Of a stretch of DNA of 64,000 bases, positions 42,731 to 52,504 are shown in pieces. Within the stretch, counting starts at the first letter, position 1, and the number at the start of each line of letters is the position of its first letter. The DNA is from Nitrospirota bacterium. GTDB lineage: Bacteria > Nitrospirota > Thermodesulfovibrionia > Thermodesulfovibrionales > Dissulfurispiraceae. Location: assembly GCA_009773415.1 (NCBI GenBank), contig WSNO01000012.1, positions 1 to 64,000 of the forward strand, given 5' to 3'. The notes beneath the pieces were generated by a model that saw nothing but the letters and a program-made list of their open reading frames with translations, was not told where the DNA came from and made no database searches. The translations under genes and the position numbers were made by a program.

Positions 42731-43174
42731 TTACTCTGCGACGACCTGAATGTTCAGTTCGGCAGTAACTTCAGGGTGCACCTTGACCGAAACCGTATAG
42801 GTGCCAAGCCGGCGGATAGCGTCTTCGAGGTGAATCTTCTTCTTGTCAACCTCGATGCCGTCCTTTTTCAGGGCCTCAGCAATATCCATGGCGGTAACGG
42901 AACCGAACAGCTTGTTCTCTTCCCCCGCCTTGGCAGTAATCGTTAGGGTCTTGCCCGCAAACCTGGCGGCAACGGACTCGGCATCTGTCCTGATCTTGCC
43001 CGCGCGGTCCATAATCTGGCGCTTTGTGTGCTCAAACGCCTTTACATTTCTCTCATTTGCCTCAACGGCAAGCTTTCTCGGAAACAGGAAATTACGGGCA
43101 TATCCTTCCTTTACCGAAACAACCTCGCCCATCTTGCCGAGGTTTTTGACGTTCTCTTGAAGAATAACGTTCAT
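42731..43174 (-). CDS. rplI: 50S ribosomal protein bL9
   Basis: 147 residues from ATG 43174, the start that gives the canonical 'MNVILQENVKNLGKMGEVV'; AAAGGAG is 10 bases upstream, and another ATG lies 9 bases before it. 'VKEGYARNFLFPRKLA' is the L9 signature. The N-domain, long helix and C-domain are all complete. Upstream is the SpoU gene, which ends 95 bases before. Confidence 0.96.
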   Translation of the reverse strand: MNVILQENVKNLGKMGEVVSVKEGYARNFLFPRKLAVEANERNVKAFEHTKRQIMDRAGKIRTDAESVAARFAGKTLTITAKAGEENKLFGSVTAMDIAEALKKDGIEVDKKKIHLEDAIRRLGTYTVSVKVHPEVTAELNIQVVAE

Positions 43175-43269
43175 CTGTAGCATGCTCCTTTCGCATCGGG
43201 GAAAATATAGAGTTATTAGTTTACCTGAACCCGCCGCAAAGAATCCAGAGAAGGATGCGACAGGCGAAA

Positions 43270-44097
43270 TCAATGACCGCGATTTTTTTCACCCCTTTGC
43301 CGCACCGTCTCATACAGCAATACCGCAGCCGCTGTCGCCACATTCAGGCTTTCGGCCTGTCCGTATATGGGGATGCGGACAGCCGCAGCCATATGCGGCT
43401 TGAGATCTTCTCCGATACCTTTCGCCTCATTGCCGAACACGATAGCCACCGGACGGCAGAGATCAGCCGAAAAGCAGTCCTGCTCCGCGTGAACGTCTGC
43501 TGCAACTATAGTAAGGGAATGCTGAGCCGAATACGATATAAAATCCGATGTTTCCGCAAACACGACGGGAACATGAAAAATGCTCCCTGCGCTGCTCCGC
43601 ACCGCTTTCGGCATAAACGGATTCGCGCTTCCTGGCAGCACAACAACGGCTTCGGAGCCGACGGCATCTGCAAGGCGGACAAGTGCGCCAATATTGCCGG
43701 GATCCTGCATGCCGTCACTGACGACAAGCATTGGCATCTCCGAAAGCAGGACTTCGTCAAGCCGCGGCTGACGACAGGTCACGATTGCTGCAATGCCCTG
43801 CGGAGTATCGGTGTCGCTCAGCTTCGCCATAACCAAGTCCGCGACCTGAAAAAAGCCGCCCCCGGACCAAACAGACTGAACGCGCTTCAGAAGCTCGCTA
43901 CCCGAGGATCTGCGCGCAAATGCTTCCGTGAAAAAAACCTTTCTGAGTGAACAATGCTTCGCGGAAAGCATGGCTTCAAAAAGGTGCGGCCCTTCAATAA
44001 AGAAGTCAAGGCTTTCCGGCTTTGCATGACCGTCACGGATTCTGACGGCATCTTTGATGAGCGGGTTTGATGAACTGGTGATGCGTCTCGTCTGCAT
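43270..44097 (-). CDS. SpoU/TrmH-family RNA 2'-O-methyltransferase
   Basis: 275 residues from ATG 44097 (GGGAG at 6 bases; two bases past the protease stop). 'QTRRITSSSNPLIKDAVRIRDGH' is the N-terminal substrate domain; the SPOUT core shows 'DPGNIGALVRLADAVGSEAVV', 'VAIVFGNEAKGI' and 'IPIYGQAESLNVATAAAVLLYE', the three SpoU motifs. It resembles YsgA-like rRNA methyltransferases; the target cannot be told. It is a paralogue of rlmB at 18.8 kb. Confidence 0.92.
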   Translation of the reverse strand: MQTRRITSSSNPLIKDAVRIRDGHAKPESLDFFIEGPHLFEAMLSAKHCSLRKVFFTEAFARRSSGSELLKRVQSVWSGGGFFQVADLVMAKLSDTDTPQGIAAIVTCRQPRLDEVLLSEMPMLVVSDGMQDPGNIGALVRLADAVGSEAVVVLPGSANPFMPKAVRSSAGSIFHVPVVFAETSDFISYSAQHSLTIVAADVHAEQDCFSADLCRPVAIVFGNEAKGIGEDLKPHMAAAVRIPIYGQAESLNVATAAAVLLYETVRQRGEKNRGH

Positions 44098-44099
44098 GC

Positions 44100-44969
44100 C
44101 TACTCCCAATGAATCTGAATCGGTGTCGGAACGAAGGTCAGTATGAATATGACCAGCGCAAAGATACCGAGCAGGCGGCGATTGTTTTCAAGACGCTCGT
44201 TCCAGTGATATACCGGAGGATGATCAATCCCGAGAATGAGCATGAGAATGGCCCATACTCCCCAGCCAGGCCAGCCGACATCCCACAGAAATGCAGCCGT
44301 GCCGAGTGCACCGAGAACGCCGACCAGCATGGCGGAAATCGTCCCATGCCGTTTGCCGAACAGCGCATACAGGATATGACCGCCGTCGAGCTGGCCGATT
44401 GGTATAAGGTTCATAGCAGTGATGAACAGCCCGATCCATCCCGCAAATGCCACAGGATGCAGAAGAATATCGGTATTGGCAGGCAGCGTGCCGACAACAA
44501 GCCACGATAAAAACGTAAACAACAGCGAATCTCCGAGTGTGACCATCCCCTCTGCCTGCTCAAGCGAAATAACCGGCGACAGCCCGAGTCCGATGATGCA
44601 TGCAACGACTGAAACCAGAAATCCGGCAACCGGCCCGGATGCCCCGATATCGATCAGCGCTTCTCTGGTCATAATCGGCGACTTCATTTTGATGAATGCG
44701 CCAAAGGTGCCGATGACCAGCGGCGGGATGGGAGGTGCAGGAATGAAATACGGAAGCGTCGCCGATGTGTTGTGCCGCCGGGCCGCGAAATAGTGGCCAA
44801 ACTCATGACATAAAAGGATCGTCATGAGCGTGCCCGCAAACGGCACTCCTGTAAAAATCCCGGCAGGTTCTGCCAGCAGATTTGCGCCGCTCAGAAGCGC
44901 ACCGGCGGTGAGCGTCGTAAGACACGTCATGCAGAAGAGAATAAGGTGTACGTGAGGGATTCTGGACAT
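44100..44969 (-). CDS. Site-2 protease family membrane metallopeptidase (M50)
   Basis: About 289 residues from ATG 44969 (a TTG precedes it). Zinc site 'LLCHEFGHYFAARRH' (HExxH) near 55 and 'NLIPIGQLDGGHILYALFGKRHG' (NPDG-like) near 188, with about six membrane helices. This compact type lacks a PDZ domain. It cleaves membrane-embedded substrates; target unknown. It begins 8 bases after rimO and runs into the SpoU gene. Confidence 0.93.
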   Translation of the reverse strand: MSRIPHVHLILFCMTCLTTLTAGALLSGANLLAEPAGIFTGVPFAGTLMTILLCHEFGHYFAARRHNTSATLPYFIPAPPIPPLVIGTFGAFIKMKSPIMTREALIDIGASGPVAGFLVSVVACIIGLGLSPVISLEQAEGMVTLGDSLLFTFLSWLVVGTLPANTDILLHPVAFAGWIGLFITAMNLIPIGQLDGGHILYALFGKRHGTISAMLVGVLGALGTAAFLWDVGWPGWGVWAILMLILGIDHPPVYHWNERLENNRRLLGIFALVIFILTFVPTPIQIHWE

Positions 44970-44977
44970 CAAGGCAC

Positions 44978-46369
44978 TCAGACCGCTGTGACGCCGGCAA
45001 GAGCGCCCTTGAGGTCATAGTCATAGGCAGCGGTTATCTCGACTTCAATGACACTGCCCTGTTTCAGTTCGGAAGTTCGTGAGCGCGGAAGCCCGGGCTT
45101 CCTGCTCTTTTTAACTTCTTCTCTACCGCTCTCGAGTTCTTCCTTTTTTTCAATAATGACGACTCCGTCTATTTCCGGCGCCTGGGAATCGAGCCGGGCA
45201 ATGATTATATCGTCGTCAGTCTCGTCAACAACAGCGCGGAGCGTTTTGCCGACAAGGTCCCGGTTTTTTTCAAGAGAGATAAGCGCCTGCCGCTTCATAA
45301 TTTCATCAAACCGGCGATTCTTGATCCGGGCCGGCACCTGCCCCGGCAGCTTTGCGGCGGGAGTTCCCTCTTCGCGTGAGTACTTGAAAACACCGAGCCG
45401 GTCGAATCGAATCTCTTCGATAAAGTCGACAAGGCCATGAAAATCATCTTCCGTTTCACCCGGAAATCCCGCGATGAAACTTGTACGGAGCGTCACTCCC
45501 GGAATTATTCGCCGGATTGTCCGAATCAGCTTCAAATACTCCCTGCGGGTTCCGCGGCGTCCCATCAGCCGAAGGATGCGGTCCTCGGAGTGCTGAAGCG
45601 GAATGTCCAGATACTTGAGAATCTTCTCCTCGGCAGCCACATACGCAAGAAGCTCTTCCGGAACCTCCGTCGGGTAGAGATACAGCAGACGTATGCGGAA
45701 ATCACCCTCAATGGCGACCAGTTCCTTCAGCAGCGAAAGCAGAGAACCGCCCCCCCATTCGCGGCCATACTGCGAAATATCCTGAGCGACAAGAATCAGT
45801 TCACGCGCACCGCGCTCGATGAAAGCACGGGCCTCGCGTACAATCGGCTCGCCCGGCAGGCTGCGGAAACGCCCGCGAATCGATGGGATGACGCAAAACG
45901 TGCAGCGCTTGTTGCAGCCGTCGGAGATTTTCAGATATGTGTATGACGGCTGCCAGAGCGCCGTCTCCTGCAAAGAGCCGTAAAACTGCGCGGTATCCTG
46001 CGACAGAGCAACGCCATCCGTTTTTTTGAGCGATCTGCAGAACCCAACAATGCTGTCATACTCACCGAGTCCGAAAATGGCGTCTATTTCGGGAATCTCC
46101 GCTTCAAGCTCTTTCCGGTAGCGCTGCATCAGACAGCCGAACGCGACCAGCTTCTGTTCAGGCCTTTTAGTCTGGCTGAGTTTCAGGATCTCCTCAATCG
46201 ACTCTTCCTTCGCATCCTTGATAAACCCGCATGTGTTGACCAGGATGGCATCGGCTGCCCCTGAATCATCTATAACAGCAAGTCCTTGCGCCGCAAGCTG
46301 CTCGGCAAGGTAGCGGGAATCGGTCACATTTTTCGGACACCCGAGAGTCACAATTGAAACAGTCGTCAT
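44978..46369 (-). CDS. rimO: Ribosomal protein uS12 methylthiotransferase RimO
   Basis: 463 residues from ATG 46369, which gives the canonical 'VSIVTLGCPKN'; the frame extends upstream inside thiL. An N-terminal MTTase domain precedes the radical SAM motif 'CNKRCTFCVIPSIRGR' near residue 147 and a C-terminal TRAM domain. It adds a methylthio group to an Asp of uS12 using two Fe-S clusters. The TRAM domain contains a charged insertion of about 30 residues ('EKKEELESGREEVKKS' and on) absent from most RimO proteins I recall. Confidence 0.94.
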   Translation of the reverse strand: MTTVSIVTLGCPKNVTDSRYLAEQLAAQGLAVIDDSGAADAILVNTCGFIKDAKEESIEEILKLSQTKRPEQKLVAFGCLMQRYRKELEAEIPEIDAIFGLGEYDSIVGFCRSLKKTDGVALSQDTAQFYGSLQETALWQPSYTYLKISDGCNKRCTFCVIPSIRGRFRSLPGEPIVREARAFIERGARELILVAQDISQYGREWGGGSLLSLLKELVAIEGDFRIRLLYLYPTEVPEELLAYVAAEEKILKYLDIPLQHSEDRILRLMGRRGTRREYLKLIRTIRRIIPGVTLRTSFIAGFPGETEDDFHGLVDFIEEIRFDRLGVFKYSREEGTPAAKLPGQVPARIKNRRFDEIMKRQALISLEKNRDLVGKTLRAVVDETDDDIIIARLDSQAPEIDGVVIIEKKEELESGREEVKKSRKPGLPRSRTSELKQGSVIEVEITAAYDYDLKGALAGVTAV

Positions 46370-46421
46370 GCCCTTATTTCCTTTATTTCTTTCTATTTTC
46401 ATGCTGTTCTCTGCCCACCGT

Positions 46422-47501
46422 TCACTGTTCACCGTTTCTGATAAAATGCTCATACCCTGTCGGCTGAAGAGGGCTTTGCATGCCGTCAACGCCGACAACA
46501 ATGCGATCGCCTCCGGTGATTTCTCCGATACAGGTTACCGGAATGCCTTCGGTCTCAGCGGGATTCGCATCAGGCAACTCAGGGGCGGTAAACAGCAGTT
46601 CATAGTCTTCGCCTCCGGAGGCAGCCCACGCGATTGTGTCGCACCCGAGGAGCGCGCCAACCTGCACCATCGCTGATGAACGCGGCAGACGATCCATATA
46701 GATTGTCGCGCCGACACCGCTTTCATCGCACAGCCGTGAAAGATCGATGAAAAGACCGTCGCTCACGTCTATCATCGCCGTTGCGCAGGGTGCAATGCTC
46801 TCCGACGGCCGGGCCAGCGGCAGCAGATGCCGCCTCAGCACGGGATCTGCAACCTCCCATGACAGCGTTTTTTCATTCACACGCAGAGCTTCTCCTCCGC
46901 CTGAATGAGGAGTCATCCCCGAAATACGGCGTCGCACCAATGCACGTCCGGCAGCGGAAAGCAGCTTCAGGAGCGCAAGACCGCATGCCGAATCACCGAG
47001 CGTGCCGGTCACATAAATACGCTCGCCGGGCCGCGCTCCCCGGCGAGTGACAAAGGTTTCTCCCTCCCCGATAACCGTGGCTGACAAAAAGAGGTCATTC
47101 CGCACCCCCGACATGTCTCCTCCGATAAGGGATATGCGATAGTATTCGCATGCGGCGGCGATGCCGTCATAAAACTCTTCAAAAAAAGCCTCGTCGGACT
47201 CCTGCTTCATCCCGACGTTCAGCAACAGATAACGGGCGCGAACGCCCATTGCCATGACATCGCTCACATTGACGGAAACAAGTTTGAACCCGAGGGCATA
47301 CGGAGATGTATACGCAAGATCAAAATGTACGCCTTCTGCCATAAGGTCGGTCGTGACCACAAGGCGCGAAGCCTCCGGGGCAAACACAGCCGCATCGTCG
47401 CCGATCGGCACCAGAACCGACCGGTCACGCTGCAGTGCAGTGTTAAACCTTTTTCTTACTGCCTTGAGAAGCGCCAGTTCGCCGACGCGGTGCAGCTGCA
47501 C
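46422..47501 (-). CDS. thiL: Thiamine-monophosphate kinase
   Basis: About 359 residues from GTG 47501 (GAAAGG at 8 bases), overlapping the end of lon by 59 bases. It phosphorylates TMP to thiamine diphosphate. '[10 protein letters not shown]', '[10 protein letters not shown]', '[15 protein letters not shown]' and '[15 protein letters not shown]' are the conserved N-terminal blocks; '[11 protein letters not shown]' is near the C-terminus. Rather long for ThiL (usually about 325), with the additional residues in the central loop. The RimO start is about 50 bases downstream. Confidence 0.92.
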   Translation of the reverse strand: MQLHRVGELALLKAVRKRFNTALQRDRSVLVPIGDDAAVFAPEASRLVVTTDLMAEGVHFDLAYTSPYALGFKLVSVNVSDVMAMGVRARYLLLNVGMKQESDEAFFEEFYDGIAAACEYYRISLIGGDMSGVRNDLFLSATVIGEGETFVTRRGARPGERIYVTGTLGDSACGLALLKLLSAAGRALVRRRISGMTPHSGGGEALRVNEKTLSWEVADPVLRRHLLPLARPSESIAPCATAMIDVSDGLFIDLSRLCDESGVGATIYMDRLPRSSAMVQVGALLGCDTIAWAASGGEDYELLFTAPELPDANPAETEGIPVTCIGEITGGDRIVVGVDGMQSPLQPTGYEHFIRNGEQ

Positions 47502-49965
47502 GTCCGGAACCTTTCTGCGCAGGCGTCGATGCCCTCGGCGCGCCGGAGTTTTTTTTGTCAGGCAGGCTTTCGGCCGGAGCTTTTGTCTTTGCCGTACGCG
47601 CAACTGTGCCGAACGCGGTCTTCAGCACATCATCCATTGTTTCGGCCAGCACAAAATGCATTCCCTGTTTTACATACTTCGGCAAATCATCAACATCTTT
47701 CTTGTTCCGATGCGGCACGACCACCGTCCGCACCCCCACCCGTTTGGCAGCAAGCGTCTTTTCCTTCAGGCCGCCAATAGCCAGTACCCTGCCCCGGAGC
47801 GTTACTTCGCCCGTCATCGCCACATCGCGCCGCACCGGCTTGCCGGTCAGTGCCGACGCAATGGCGGTCGCCATGGTAATGCCGGCTGAAGGGCCATCCT
47901 TCGGAATCGCTCCGGCAGGCACATGAATATGCAGGTCAACCGTTGAAAAGGTATCTTCGCTGATGCCGAGCTCCCTGCCCTGCGAACGCACATAGCTGAG
48001 TGCAGCCTGAGCCGACTCCTTCATGACGTCGCCAAGCTGGCCGGTCAGTGTCAGTACTCCCTTGCCTTTCATGACGGTTGCCTCGATAAAAATAATATCG
48101 CCGCCCGCCTCGGTCCACGCAAGCCCTGTGGCGACGCCAACTTCGTTCTTCTTCATCTCTTCTTCCGGAAGAAATTTCGGCACCCCGAGATATTTATGCA
48201 CGGTTTCCGCAACGATGGTCACCTTATCCTGCTTGCCCTCGGCAACCTGCTTTGCCACTTTTCTGCAGAGGTTCGCAATCTCGCGTTCAAGACTGCGCAC
48301 TCCCGCCTCACGGGTGTAATGAGAAATCACCTGACGGATTGCAGAATCCTCAAATTCCAGGATTTTCGACGTAACCCCGTTTTCTTCCCTCTGCTTCGGC
48401 ACGAGGTACTTTTTCGCAATCTGCAGCTTCTCCTCATCCGTATAGCCGGAGAGATAGATAATCTCCATCCGGTCGCGCAGCGGCCCCGGAATGGTATCCG
48501 TCCTGTTGCCGGTCGTTACGAACATGACGTTCGAGAGATCAAACGGCACCGCAAGATAGTGATCCGAGAATGTGTTGTTCTGCTCCGGATCGAGCACTTC
48601 CAGAAGAGCGGACGACGGGTCGCCCCGGAAATCGGATCCGATCTTGTCAATCTCGTCCAGCACGACAACCGGATTGTTGGTGCCCGCCTGCTTGATGCCC
48701 TGCATAATGCGGCCGGGCAGTGCACCGACATACGTGCGGCGATGACCCCGAATCTCGGCCTCGTCGCGGACCCCACCCAGCGACAGCCGCATGAACTCGC
48801 GTCCGAGCGCCTTGGCTATGGAACGGCCAAGCGACGTTTTGCCGACGCCCGGAGGGCCGATGAAGCAAAGAATGGGCCCCTTCATTTTTTCTTTCAGCTT
48901 GCGAACGGCGAGGTACTCAAGAATGCGCTCCTTAACTTTCTCAAGGTCATAATGATCTGCATTCAGAATTTTCTGCGCCGTCTTGATGTCTATCTGATCC
49001 TTTGTGCTCTTTGACCACGGAATCTCGGTCAGCCACTCCAGATATGTTCGAATCGTGCCTGCTTCAGCACTGTCCGGATGCATCTTCTCAAGACGGCGAA
49101 GCTGTTTCTCAGCCTCTTTCAAAACCTTTTCCGGCATCTTCGCTTCTTCAATCTTTCTCTTGAACTCGCGCACCTCTTCGGCGCGCTCGTCAATATCGCC
49201 CAGTTCCCGCTGAATGGCTTTCAGCTGCTCGCGAAGGAAATACTCCCGCTGGGTCTTGTCGATTTCTCCCCGTGCTTCCGTCTGGATCTTCTGCTGAATG
49301 GTCATCAGCTGAATCTCGCGCGTCAGAATCTCGCCCACCTTTTTCAGGCGACCGATAGGATCGGTCATTTCAAGAATCTCCTGCGCCGCGTCAGTCCGGA
49401 GCGAAAGATTGGAGGCTACGAGGTCGGCAAGGCGGCCCGGGTCATCGAGATTTTCGATAACCACCATAACATCGGGAAGAATTGACTTGCCGAGCGAAAC
49501 AACCTTGTCGAGCTGTTCTTTCACGTTCCGAAGCAGTGCCTCATTCTCTATAATCATGTCCGGCTGTTTTTCTTCCGGCAGTTTTTCGATATCGCCGACA
49601 AAAAATGTTTCATTCTTTTTGACATCAGTTGCGCGTGCCTTGGTAAGCCCCTGCACCAGAATTTTCACTCTGCCGTCCGGCAGCTTCAGCATGCGCATAA
49701 TCATGCAGATTGTGCCGACGGCATAGAGATCGGCAGGCTCCGGATTCTCGACGCTGATATCCTTCTGGCTCAGCAACAGGATGAGACGGTTGGTGTTCAG
49801 CGCATGATCGATTGCCTTAATAGAAAGTTCCCGCCCGACAAAAAGCGGGATAATCATATAGGGAAATACAACGATGTCGCGCACCGGCAGAACCGGCAGC
49901 GACGAAGGAATCTCCATCGGCTGCTCAACTGCGCTCCCGTTGTCCGGTTTTTCTGTTTCACTCAT
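47443..49965 (-). CDS. lon: ATP-dependent protease Lon
   Basis: 840 residues. The N-terminal LON domain ('[25 protein letters not shown]') leads to an AAA+ module with Walker A '[20 protein letters not shown]' near 362 and Walker B in '[10 protein letters not shown]', and the protease domain with the catalytic Ser in '[17 protein letters not shown]' near 690 and Lys in '[21 protein letters not shown]' near 733. An unusual Lys/Ala/Pro/Arg-rich tail of about 55 residues follows, partly encoded in the thiL overlap. It degrades misfolded and regulatory proteins. Confidence 0.97.
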   Translation of the reverse strand: MSETEKPDNGSAVEQPMEIPSSLPVLPVRDIVVFPYMIIPLFVGRELSIKAIDHALNTNRLILLLSQKDISVENPEPADLYAVGTICMIMRMLKLPDGRVKILVQGLTKARATDVKKNETFFVGDIEKLPEEKQPDMIIENEALLRNVKEQLDKVVSLGKSILPDVMVVIENLDDPGRLADLVASNLSLRTDAAQEILEMTDPIGRLKKVGEILTREIQLMTIQQKIQTEARGEIDKTQREYFLREQLKAIQRELGDIDERAEEVREFKRKIEEAKMPEKVLKEAEKQLRRLEKMHPDSAEAGTIRTYLEWLTEIPWSKSTKDQIDIKTAQKILNADHYDLEKVKERILEYLAVRKLKEKMKGPILCFIGPPGVGKTSLGRSIAKALGREFMRLSLGGVRDEAEIRGHRRTYVGALPGRIMQGIKQAGTNNPVVVLDEIDKIGSDFRGDPSSALLEVLDPEQNNTFSDHYLAVPFDLSNVMFVTTGNRTDTIPGPLRDRMEIIYLSGYTDEEKLQIAKKYLVPKQREENGVTSKILEFEDSAIRQVISHYTREAGVRSLEREIANLCRKVAKQVAEGKQDKVTIVAETVHKYLGVPKFLPEEEMKKNEVGVATGLAWTEAGGDIIFIEATVMKGKGVLTLTGQLGDVMKESAQAALSYVRSQGRELGISEDTFSTVDLHIHVPAGAIPKDGPSAGITMATAIASALTGKPVRRDVAMTGEVTLRGRVLAIGGLKEKTLAAKRVGVRTVVVPHRNKKDVDDLPKYVKQGMHFVLAETMDDVLKTAFGTVARTAKTKAPAESLPDKKNSGAPRASTPAQKGSGRAAAPRRRTGASQGSKKKV

Positions 49966-49986
49966 AAAATTGTCCTCCCAGTTCAG

Positions 49987-50367
49987 TCACTGCTGCTCGA
50001 TCGGAATGGTGATCCATTTCCCCTTCAGTTTCGGGAAGCGAACCGTAATCACACCGTTCCGATACCGTGCCGTCCCTTGTATGCTGTCAACGGCAATCGG
50101 AATATTCATAATCCGCCTGAACGCCCGTGTCTGGCGCTCCATGCAGAGAAACCTGCCCCCTTCATACACAGGAGCGCTCAGGTTCTTCTGCGGCTTGCTT
50201 TCGATAATGAGAAAGTTTTCTATGACCTGAAGCGAAACACATTCCGGCTCAATGCCGGGAACTTCGATTTCGAAGACCAGCTCTGTCTCCGTCTCATAGA
50301 GGTCCGCAAGAGGACACGAAACAGGGTTATTGTATGGTCCCATCGAGCAGTATGCCATGCGTCTCAC
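49987..50367 (-). CDS. Small heat-shock protein, Hsp20/alpha-crystallin family
   Basis: 126 residues. The alpha-crystallin domain runs from 'PLADLYETETELVFEIEVPGIEPE' to 'ARYRNGVITVRFPKL', which contains the A-x-x-x-NGV-x-x-x-F strand. The C-terminal 'ITIPIEQ' gives the I-x-I-type interface motif. It binds unfolded proteins without ATP. Its start overlaps the galU stop (ATGA), and lon begins 21 bases beyond it, a natural stress pairing. Confidence 0.92.
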   Translation of the reverse strand: MRRMAYCSMGPYNNPVSCPLADLYETETELVFEIEVPGIEPECVSLQVIENFLIIESKPQKNLSAPVYEGGRFLCMERQTRAFRRIMNIPIAVDSIQGTARYRNGVITVRFPKLKGKWITIPIEQQ

Positions 50368-51233
50368 TTCATTTGAGAAACACGCTTGCGAAGATATTCC
50401 GCGAAGTCAGCCCCCAGTTCCTGGTTCCTGAGCGCCAGATCCACCGTAGCCTGAAGGTATCCGAGTTTCTCGCCGGCATCAAAACGCTTCCCTTTGGTCG
50501 GAATACCGTAAATGGGTCGTTTCTTCACCAGAGAACGCAGTGCGTCAGTCAGCTGAATCTCGCCGCCCGCCCCCGGCTTCACCTTTGCAAGATGCTCAAA
50601 TATATCATTCGTCAGGATATAGCGCCCGATAATAGCCAGATTCGACGGCGCTTTATCCAGCGCGGGCTTCTCCACCATATTGCGGATTTCGATGACGCCG
50701 CCAACCGACACCGCATCGACAATTCCGTATCTGTTGACCCGGTCTCGCGGAACCTCTTCCAATGCAATGACCGGTGACTTGGTTTTCTCGTGGAGCGCGA
50801 TCATTTTTTTCAGCAGCGGATAATCAGGATCAATCACATCGTCACTCAGAATGACCACAAACGCCTCATCTCCCACAAACGGCTCGGCGCACCAGATGGC
50901 ATGGCCGAGCCCGAGCGCCTGCCGCTGGCGAATGTATGCAAACTTCAGATGATTCAGGCGATTTATCGACTCGAGCATCTTGCTCTTGCCCGACGAACGG
51001 AGACGATCTTCCAGCACAAAGGCGCTGTCGAAATGGTCCTCAATCGCCCGCTTGTCCTTGCCGGTAATGATGATGAATTCATCAAGTCCGGCGCACATCG
51101 ACTCCTCCACCGCATACTGAATCAGCGGCTTGTCGACGAGCGGCAGCATCTCCTTGGGCGACGCTTTCGTCGCCGGCAGAAAGCGCGTGCCGAGTCCTGC
51201 GGCAGGAAGCACTGTTTTCCGGATCTTTTTCAT
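50364..51233 (-). CDS. galU: UTP-glucose-1-phosphate uridylyltransferase
   Basis: 289 residues from ATG 51233, which gives 'KKIRKTVLPAAGLGTRFLPATKASPKEML'; the frame extends upstream across tRNA-Leu and is not used. 'AVEESMCAGLDEFIIITGK' and 'VEKPALDKAPSNLAIIGRYIL' match GalU. It makes UDP-glucose for cell-wall sugars and trehalose. No Shine-Dalgarno is visible. It lies only 27 bases after the tRNA-Leu gene, with no terminator between, so it may be cotranscribed with the tRNA. Confidence 0.94.
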   Translation of the reverse strand: MKKIRKTVLPAAGLGTRFLPATKASPKEMLPLVDKPLIQYAVEESMCAGLDEFIIITGKDKRAIEDHFDSAFVLEDRLRSSGKSKMLESINRLNHLKFAYIRQRQALGLGHAIWCAEPFVGDEAFVVILSDDVIDPDYPLLKKMIALHEKTKSPVIALEEVPRDRVNRYGIVDAVSVGGVIEIRNMVEKPALDKAPSNLAIIGRYILTNDIFEHLAKVKPGAGGEIQLTDALRSLVKKRPIYGIPTKGKRFDAGEKLGYLQATVDLALRNQELGADFAEYLRKRVSQMK

Positions 51234-51259
51234 GTGAAGTTTTATTTTAGCACGAAAAA

Positions 51260-51342
51260 TACCGGAGACGAGACTCGAACTCGTACAGGGTTGCCCCCGA
51301 GGGATTTTAAGTCCCTTGTGTCTGCCATTCCACCACTCCGGC
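51260..51342 (-). tRNA. tRNA-Leu (anticodon UAA)
   Basis: On the minus strand an 83-base cloverleaf from GCCGGAG to CTCCGGT-A, with anticodon loop ctTAAaa held by GGGA/TCCC, reading UUA. The long variable arm identifies a leucine tRNA. The CCA end is not encoded, in contrast to the tRNA-Ser gene in this window. Confidence 0.95.
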
Positions 51343-51388
51343 GTGAGCAAGATATTCTCTATTTATCAGTTACTTCTAACAAGCCTAC

Positions 51389-51416
51389 AGTATCATGAAG
51401 TGTATTTCAGCGTCAA
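51389..51416 (-). promoter_or_regulatory. Predicted promoter of tRNA-Leu (and galU)
   Basis: Minus-strand TTGACG (-35, 51411-51416), a 16-base spacer, GATACT (-10, 51389-51394). Transcription would start near 51382, some 40 bases before the tRNA. The rest of the gap to 51598 shows no convincing gene. Confidence 0.5.
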
Positions 51417-51598
51417 AACTGTCTGCAGTACGCTCACAGATTGAGCGTTATTAATATACATGATTCGACTGTTTCAGTGCTTCCCGCAACCATGGCGGGT
51501 CAAGCGAAGATTGACATGATAGCGCTTCTTGTTCAAGCCCTCGAAACTCTTGGACCACAGCTTTGGACTCCTGCTCTTCCCGAACATTCAGGTGCATT

Positions 51599-51877
51599 TC
51601 ATATGGACAAATCGGGGCTTTTTGACGATTCCGTCTGCTGCTGAGATCGTTTCTTCATGATGCGCATATATTTCTGCTGCCCCACGCACTCACGCGCTGA
51701 CGGGCACCATTCAATGCAGGACGGCAGCATATCGCGGGTTATGATCTGCCCGCACTCCTTGCAAGCCATATCGGGCTCGTCGCTCCAGATCTCATTTTTC
51801 TCATAACAGAAGGGACAGGAAATATCTTCAGGATACGGAGTGCGGATTTCCCGGCTGCCGGGACAGCTTTCCCGCAT
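51599..51877 (-). CDS. Small Cys-rich hypothetical protein
   Basis: 92 residues with CPFC near residue 21, CKEC near 39, and further Cys in 'SCIEWCPSARECVGQ' (C-x3-C-x5-C). The first four could form a zinc ribbon; the last three, with a preceding Cys, a second metal site. It begins 3 bases after the ubiX stop, so it is cotranscribed. No family recognised, and a link to flavin prenylation is only positional. Confidence 0.68.
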   Translation of the reverse strand: MRESCPGSREIRTPYPEDISCPFCYEKNEIWSDEPDMACKECGQIITRDMLPSCIEWCPSARECVGQQKYMRIMKKRSQQQTESSKSPDLSI

Positions 51878-51880
51878 TGC

Positions 51881-52462
51881 TTATGCTCCCCAGCGTCTGA
51901 ATAAGTCGTGATCAATCCCCATGGCATCAAGGATCTTCCCGACAAGGAAGTCCACCATCTGGTCGAGTGACTTCGGCTCCTGATAAAAGGCAGGGACAGG
52001 TGGTGCAATCTTTACGCCGATGCGTGCAAGTTTCAGCATATTCTCAAGGTGGATTGCGCTGAAAGGCATTTCCCGCGGGGCGAGCACAAGGGGGCGCCCT
52101 TCTTTCATCGTCACGTCGGCAGCTCTCTCAATGAGGTTGTTTGCATAACCGCACGAAATTCCTGCCAGGGTTTTCATGGAACAGGGGACGACGAACATTC
52201 CGTCGGTCCTGAACGAACCGCTGGCAACCGGCGCATTCATCTGGACGTCTTCAAAAAAATACACTCGATCTGTCCCGAACTGTGTGCGGATAGCCTGCTC
52301 CGTATTATCGGCCCAGTCGATTCCGGTCTCACACCTGATAATCGGAAAGGTATTCCGCGAAATGAGAAGATGCACTTCAGCCTCCCTGACAAGCTCTTCA
52401 AGCAGGCGTATGCCGAGCACTGACCCGCTTGCTCCGGTGATGGCGAGAACGTAACGTTTCAT
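51881..52462 (-). CDS. ubiX: Flavin prenyltransferase UbiX
   Basis: 193 residues from ATG 52462 (AGGAGG 12 bases upstream). 'VLAITGASGSVLGIRLLEEL' is the FMN-binding N-terminus, with 'NAPVASGSF' (prenyl-phosphate site), 'VVPCSMKTLAGI' and 'LVLAPREMPFSAIHLENML'. It makes prenylated FMN for UbiD-type decarboxylases. No ubiD is in the window, so the client lies elsewhere. Confidence 0.93.
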   Translation of the reverse strand: MKRYVLAITGASGSVLGIRLLEELVREAEVHLLISRNTFPIIRCETGIDWADNTEQAIRTQFGTDRVYFFEDVQMNAPVASGSFRTDGMFVVPCSMKTLAGISCGYANNLIERAADVTMKEGRPLVLAPREMPFSAIHLENMLKLARIGVKIAPPVPAFYQEPKSLDQMVDFLVGKILDAMGIDHDLFRRWGA

Positions 52463-52504
52463 GCTGCTATTATACCTCCTTTGCATCATGAAGCGACGCG
52501 CCGA

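Noticed and set aside
51441-51644. 67-codon plus-strand frame between tRNA-Leu and the Cys-rich gene.
   Set aside because: Overlaps the end of the minus-strand gene, has no good ribosome site and unremarkable composition.
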